Source: Candidatus Enterococcus ferrettii
GTDB lineage: Bacteria > Bacillota > Bacilli > Lactobacillales > Enterococcaceae
Direction of reading: 5' to 3'
Assembly: GCF_017377655.1 (NCBI RefSeq)
Contig: NZ_JAFREL010000060.1
Location: forward strand, 3,373 to 67,372
Length of the DNA stretch: 64,000 nt
Below, in pieces: positions 59,939-64,000 of this stretch. Position numbers and translations under genes: made by a program. Numbering within the stretch: position 1 is the first letter of the stretch; every line of letters starts with the position of its first letter. The notes below the pieces were generated by a model. It ran no database searches and was not told the origin of the DNA. It saw only the letters and a program-made list of their open reading frames with translations.

Positions 59939-62518
59939 ATGACCATACAGAAATTTTTGCGCGGACTAGGGAGTTTTCTAGTGCCGTTTGTTATCATGCT
60001 GTTGATTTGGCATTCACTGGCGATTGCTCCTTTTGGTGATAACAACTTATTGGTTAGTGACATCGGGACTCAATACTTAGAGTTCATGAGTCTGTTTAAG
60101 CGATTCTTTGATGAAGGAGTTAGTCTGTATTCCTTCTCAAACGGTATTGGTGGTTCAATCGAGGCTTTGAGCGGTTATTATTTAATCAGTCCTTATAATT
60201 TGATTTGTCTGTTCTTTCAAGATAAGAACCTGCCGATTGCATTAATCTGGATCATTACTGCCAAAATCGCTACGATGGGAAGTACTATGTATTACTATTT
60301 GGCTCGCCACTTCGGTAAGCCTAGCTTTACAACAATCATCTTTTCAACGTCCTACAGCTTATGCGGCTTTGTGGTGGCTTACAGCTTAAATTTTATGTGG
60401 CTGGATGCACTGATCTTACTGCCGCTAGTGACCTTTGGCTTAGAAAAACTATGGCGGAAGGAAACCGGATCACTGTATGGGCTCTCGCTGTTTGCGACGA
60501 TCGTAACTAATTATTATTTAGGCTACATGGTTTGCTTGTATGCTGTCATTTACAGCGTGTATCTTTACTGGCTGGGTCATCCGGAAAAAGGTGCTTGGAA
60601 ATTAAAGACTCTCTGGCACGAGTGGCAGAAGTTTTTTGTCGTTTCTTTTTTAGCGGGGATTGCTACCAGCTTTATTTTACTTCCATCATTAGTGGGGATG
60701 CTGCGGACTGCGAAAACCAATTTTAATCCGCTAAGCTTTGCTCCAACTCCTCGGTTCGCTTTGTCAGCTTTTGGAGAACTGGGAATAGGTACCTACGAAT
60801 TCGAGGATCGTCTGCAGCATCTGCCGACGATGTACTCAGGCATCTTAATGGTTTTATTGTTTATCACCTACTTCTTTTGTAAACAGATTGATAAACGTGA
60901 AAAAAGGGGTACCTTCTTCTTGATGTTGTCCTTGTTTTTGTCCTTTATTGTCCAACTGATTAATACAGTCTGGCACATGTTTCAAAGTCCGGCCGGATTT
61001 CCTTACCGTAATGTGTTCATTTTCAGTTTGTTGATGATTCGCTTTGGTTATGCGGCTTGGTTGAAACTGGATAAGGAGCAGGTGACTCAGACTTTGGTCA
61101 AGGCTGCAGCTGTTTTTACTATCTTGCTTTTACTGGCACCAGTAAGTGTAAATTTTGAACGATCAATGAGTGAACGCTGGTTTATTAAAAATGAACTAAT
61201 TGGAAATACGGCTTATCTTTGGTATAGCTTGCTGTTAATTTGGCTGTACGTATGCTTACTTATTGTGATGAAGCGGAAAAACTATCACTGGTTAATTGGC
61301 ATTATCGCTTGTGTGACCTTTTTCGAGCTAGGCTTCAATTATCAGCAATCCCTAAAAGCAGTTCCTTTTGGCAGTCAAAGCAAGTTCGCCGATTTTTACG
61401 ACAATCAAAGTGAGCTGATTGAGGGACTGAACTCTTCGCCGACACTCTGGAGAATCAATGAAAAGACGGATCAAAAAAATGATGGCTTTTCGATTGCCTA
61501 CAACAGCTACAATGACTCTTTTTTGTATAATTTTGCGGATATTTCTAGTTATACGTCTACTTTGGAAAAGGATGTTTTGGATACCTTGGTCAATTTGGGA
61601 ATTTATTCACGGAATGTCCGACGCTTTACTTATGTAGATGAAAATCCAGTATTGAATTTATTGTTGAATATTCGCTATTCCATTAAGCCACAAGATATAG
61701 ATGATCGGGAGGCTATCAAACAATCCCACAATCTCTATGTATACGAGAATAATGAAGCCTTAGGAATGGGGTTGCTGCTGGAAGACAGCCAAGTAAAATT
61801 GCAGCCTAACAAGGTAATCGAAAACCAGGAAAGTATTTTGCAGGCACTGAAGAAACAGGAGAAACACTATTTCCAACCAGCTAAAATGACTCTAGGAACG
61901 ACACCTAATACCTTTACCTTAGAGACCACTGAGAGCGGTAAGCTTTTCATGTATCTGCCTAAGGTTTATTGGAAGAATGTAGATGAGCTGTTAGTCAATG
62001 GCAAAAAACACCAAACGGCAATTGGAATTCAAACCAATCAGTTGTTCAACTTAGGTGATTTTGAAGCTGGTGAGCAGGTTACGGTTGAGTTGAAAGGTAA
62101 GAAAGACTTTAACTTTAAACAGGCAGAAATCGCTACGTTGGATGAAACAAACTTTGATCAACTGTTGAATGACAAGTATCAATTTGCATTTGATTTAAAA
62201 GGACAACGAGACGATCAGCTGCGAGGCACGTTAAACGCTGAGGAAGACAATCAGACAGTGTACTTGTCGATTCCTTATGACGATGCTTGGAAGGTTTATA
62301 TTGATAATCAGCAAGTAGAGACTAATAAAGTTTTCGGCAGTTTTTTATCAGTTAATGTTCCTAAAAAGGGAAGCCATCAGATTCGACTTGTCTACAGACC
62401 AACAGCACCTGTTGTTGGAGGCATCGTATCCATTGTTGTAATGATTGGTGTAATTGGTTATTATATCGTCTACAAACCACTGATAAGACGCAAAGAAGCA
62501 GAGCAATCGACCGACTAA
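59939..62518 (+). CDS. YfhO-family multi-span membrane protein
   Basis: 859 residues from the ATG at 59939 (AAGGAGG site). About 12-13 N-terminal membrane helices (to about residue 480) contain the loop DIGTQYLEFMSLFKRFFDEG and NGIGGSIEALSGYYLISPYN typical of YfhO/GT-C glycosyltransferases, with an acidic pair in the first extracytoplasmic loop. A long extracytoplasmic domain (about 480-830) and a final helix follow. YfhO proteins glycosylate cell-envelope polymers (lipoteichoic acid in Bacillus, Listeria). Substrate here is unproven. Confidence 0.92.
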   Translation: MTIQKFLRGLGSFLVPFVIMLLIWHSLAIAPFGDNNLLVSDIGTQYLEFMSLFKRFFDEGVSLYSFSNGIGGSIEALSGYYLISPYNLICLFFQDKNLPIALIWIITAKIATMGSTMYYYLARHFGKPSFTTIIFSTSYSLCGFVVAYSLNFMWLDALILLPLVTFGLEKLWRKETGSLYGLSLFATIVTNYYLGYMVCLYAVIYSVYLYWLGHPEKGAWKLKTLWHEWQKFFVVSFLAGIATSFILLPSLVGMLRTAKTNFNPLSFAPTPRFALSAFGELGIGTYEFEDRLQHLPTMYSGILMVLLFITYFFCKQIDKREKRGTFFLMLSLFLSFIVQLINTVWHMFQSPAGFPYRNVFIFSLLMIRFGYAAWLKLDKEQVTQTLVKAAAVFTILLLLAPVSVNFERSMSERWFIKNELIGNTAYLWYSLLLIWLYVCLLIVMKRKNYHWLIGIIACVTFFELGFNYQQSLKAVPFGSQSKFADFYDNQSELIEGLNSSPTLWRINEKTDQKNDGFSIAYNSYNDSFLYNFADISSYTSTLEKDVLDTLVNLGIYSRNVRRFTYVDENPVLNLLLNIRYSIKPQDIDDREAIKQSHNLYVYENNEALGMGLLLEDSQVKLQPNKVIENQESILQALKKQEKHYFQPAKMTLGTTPNTFTLETTESGKLFMYLPKVYWKNVDELLVNGKKHQTAIGIQTNQLFNLGDFEAGEQVTVELKGKKDFNFKQAEIATLDETNFDQLLNDKYQFAFDLKGQRDDQLRGTLNAEEDNQTVYLSIPYDDAWKVYIDNQQVETNKVFGSFLSVNVPKKGSHQIRLVYRPTAPVVGGIVSIVVMIGVIGYYIVYKPLIRRKEAEQSTD

Positions 62519-62540
62519 TTCGGCCGATTGCTCTGCTTTT
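62498..62540 (+). terminator. Terminator overlapping the YfhO gene end
   Basis: GCAGAGCAATCG (62498-62509) pairs with CGATTGCTCTGC (62525-62536), then TTTT. The stem starts inside the last codons of the gene. Confidence 0.8.
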
Positions 62541-62549
62541 CTTTAGGTC

Positions 62550-62577
62550 AAAAAAGGACGGTCCTGCGACCGCCCTT
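62550..62577 (-). terminator. Terminator of htrA
   Basis: GGACGGTC and GACCGCCC (one G-U pair) around CTGC, followed on the minus strand by six T residues. It lies just past the htrA stop codon. Confidence 0.85.
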
Positions 62578-62582
62578 CTTGC

Positions 62583-63920
62583 TTATTCCCCTTGTTGATT
62601 TTGTTGTTTGTTTGATTGTTGCTGCAAAGCACTAGAATCTATTGACAGTTCAACTTTAGTTGTATGCTCTTTATCTTCACGATAGTAGGTAATTTCAACT
62701 GTGTCGCCAACTTTATGTTTGTACAAAGCTGATTGCAGTTCAACACCAGTAGAAACATTTTCACCATCAATTTTGGTAATCACATCATATTGCTTCAAGC
62801 CGGCTTTCTCAGCTGGGGTAGCTCCTTGAACAGATGCAACAACCACACCTTGAGTCACAGAGCTAGGCACCTTCACGACTTGTTCTTGCTGTTGACTAGT
62901 TAAGTCTGACAGGTTGTGCATAGTAATTCCTAAAGCAGGTCGGGTTACTTTTCCATCAGTTTCTAGTTGATTGATAACATTCACCACATCATTGCTTGGG
63001 ATTGCAAAACCTATCCCTTCAACACTTACATTAGATTCAGTTTGAACAATTTTACTAGAGTTAATACCGATAACTTGTCCGGCAATGTTTACTAATGGAC
63101 CGCCAGAGTTCCCAGGGTTGATTGCAGCATCTGTTTGAATAGCATTAATATTCACAGATTGACCTTCACTTGTTTGACTGACTACTTGACGACCCAGTGA
63201 AGAAATGATGCCTGCAGTCACGGAATTTGCATATTGAGAACCTAATGGAGAACCCAGAGCAATCGCTGGTTCGCCAGCTTTCAAGTTGTCAGAATCCCCA
63301 AAAGTAGCAGGTGTAATGTCCGCAACCTTGTCAGATTCAATTTTCAAAACAGCCAAGTCGGTATAAGTATCCGTTCCGATTAATTCAGCTTTTACCTTAG
63401 AACCATCTTTTAGCAATACTTCCAACCCATTTTGACCTTCAACAACGTGATTGTTGGTTACTACATAGGCTGTGTTTCCTTCACGTTTATAAATGACACC
63501 AGAGCCTTCAGAAGCCTCTACTAAATTGCCGTCGCTGTCGCTTTCACTTTGGCTATCCTGAGATTCTTCGCCACTGTTTCCGCTATTACCGCCGCCAAAA
63601 ATATCTGACCAGCCGCCTAAACCATTTTGCTGCTGTTGTTGTTGTTTTTGCAAGTTAACCACGGAGACGACTGCGCCTTGAACTTTTTCGACAGCGCCAG
63701 TAATGTCTGAATTTGCGTCAACCTTCATGTTGCTGACCTGAGTACTGCCAGCACTTGGTGAGCCGCTGACATTGTCACCAGAACCAGCACTAGTTGCTGC
63801 ATAGTAAATCCCAAATATCAAGCCTGCCCCAACCAAACCGCCTAATAGGCCAATACCAAAACGTTTAAAGAAACCATTAGATTTTTTTGGAGTAGGGGTC
63901 ATATCATTTCTATCCATCAT
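62583..63920 (-). CDS. htrA: HtrA/DegP-type surface serine protease
   Basis: 445 residues from the ATG at 63920, after GGAGGAATA. One N-terminal membrane anchor (GIGLLGGLVGAGLIFGIYYA, about residues 22-41), a Gln- and Ser-rich linker (QQQQQQNG, about 92-130), and a trypsin-like domain with His in VVTNNHVVEG, Asp in TDLAVLKI and Ser in NPGNSGGPL. A single C-terminal PDZ domain (about 330-425) contains GVVVASVQGATPAEKAGL. It degrades or chaperones misfolded secreted proteins outside the membrane. Confidence 0.96.
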   Translation of the reverse strand: MMDRNDMTPTPKKSNGFFKRFGIGLLGGLVGAGLIFGIYYAATSAGSGDNVSGSPSAGSTQVSNMKVDANSDITGAVEKVQGAVVSVVNLQKQQQQQQNGLGGWSDIFGGGNSGNSGEESQDSQSESDSDGNLVEASEGSGVIYKREGNTAYVVTNNHVVEGQNGLEVLLKDGSKVKAELIGTDTYTDLAVLKIESDKVADITPATFGDSDNLKAGEPAIALGSPLGSQYANSVTAGIISSLGRQVVSQTSEGQSVNINAIQTDAAINPGNSGGPLVNIAGQVIGINSSKIVQTESNVSVEGIGFAIPSNDVVNVINQLETDGKVTRPALGITMHNLSDLTSQQQEQVVKVPSSVTQGVVVASVQGATPAEKAGLKQYDVITKIDGENVSTGVELQSALYKHKVGDTVEITYYREDKEHTTKVELSIDSSALQQQSNKQQNQQGE

Positions 63921-64000
63921 TTTTATTCCTCCACCTTTACTTAAATATACGTTATATTGAGTATAGTATTTTTATCTAAGGTTAGTCTACTATGGTGTTT

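Overview
The window looks like chromosomal DNA of a low-GC Gram-positive coccus of the Lactobacillales, most probably an Enterococcus. The supporting signs are the order tgt-yajC-adhE-racemase-mevalonate genes, a lactobacillales infC-rpmI-rplT operon, PepV, a UPF0397/ECF locus, CcpA-type cre boxes, Rex-type boxes and strong AGGAGG ribosome binding sites. The species is not certain from sequence alone. I see no insertion sequence, prophage, CRISPR array or complete rRNA/tRNA gene.

Layout. 1-3.5 kb: the end of a GH1 6-phospho-beta-glucosidase, a PRD/EIIA-type sugar regulator, a YczE-type membrane protein and a short decayed ORF. 3.8-11.4 kb: two full-length AdhE paralogues in opposite orientation around tgt-yajC; the left copy has a cre box and the right copy has two Rex-like boxes. 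11.6-17 kb: a hypothetical gene plus an aspartate/glutamate racemase, then the convergent mevalonate operon mvk-mvaD-mvaK2-fni. 17-20.7 kb: deoxynucleoside kinase, CorA transporter, a MazEF/PemIK toxin-antitoxin pair and a FUSC membrane protein. 20.8-22.3 kb: infC-rpmI-rplT with an attenuator leader. 22.4-27.7 kb: an ABC-2 exporter with an unusual Walker A motif and a MalT-like LuxR regulator. 27.8-35 kb: cysK, a T-box-controlled orphan MetQ lipoprotein, a GlsB-type stress protein, a HAD phosphatase with an RpiR regulator, and long AT-rich stretches with gene remnants. 35.2-39.1 kb: a threonine catabolic operon (kbl, SDR-type threonine dehydrogenase, amino acid permease) behind a cre box. 39.2-44.9 kb: a UPF0158 gene broken by two frameshifts, a small DUF378 protein, and a SAM-hydrolase plus complete ECF transporter operon.

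45-54.9 kb is the most interesting part. A PucR-type regulator and an esterase diverge from a five-gene operon encoding (i) a 997-residue fusion of FdrA/AllF and YlbE/AllG, (ii) a carbamate kinase, (iii) a multi-span permease, (iv) a cytosine-deaminase-like amidohydrolase whose predicted metal-site Asp is Asn, and (v) a DUF2877/AllH protein. In E. coli the separate AllF, AllG and AllH proteins are the oxamate carbamoyltransferase of anaerobic allantoin use, and AllK is the carbamate kinase that makes ATP from carbamoyl phosphate. Here the enzyme is fused and comes with an importer and an amidohydrolase but without allantoinase or ureidoglycolate dehydrogenase. This suggests a compact, carbon-repressed, energy-yielding ureide pathway with a substrate different from allantoin.

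54.9-64 kb is housekeeping: thioesterase, NAD(P)HX dehydratase, PepV, a PepSY protein, thioredoxin-like and UspA proteins, YtpR, a YfhO membrane protein, and HtrA.
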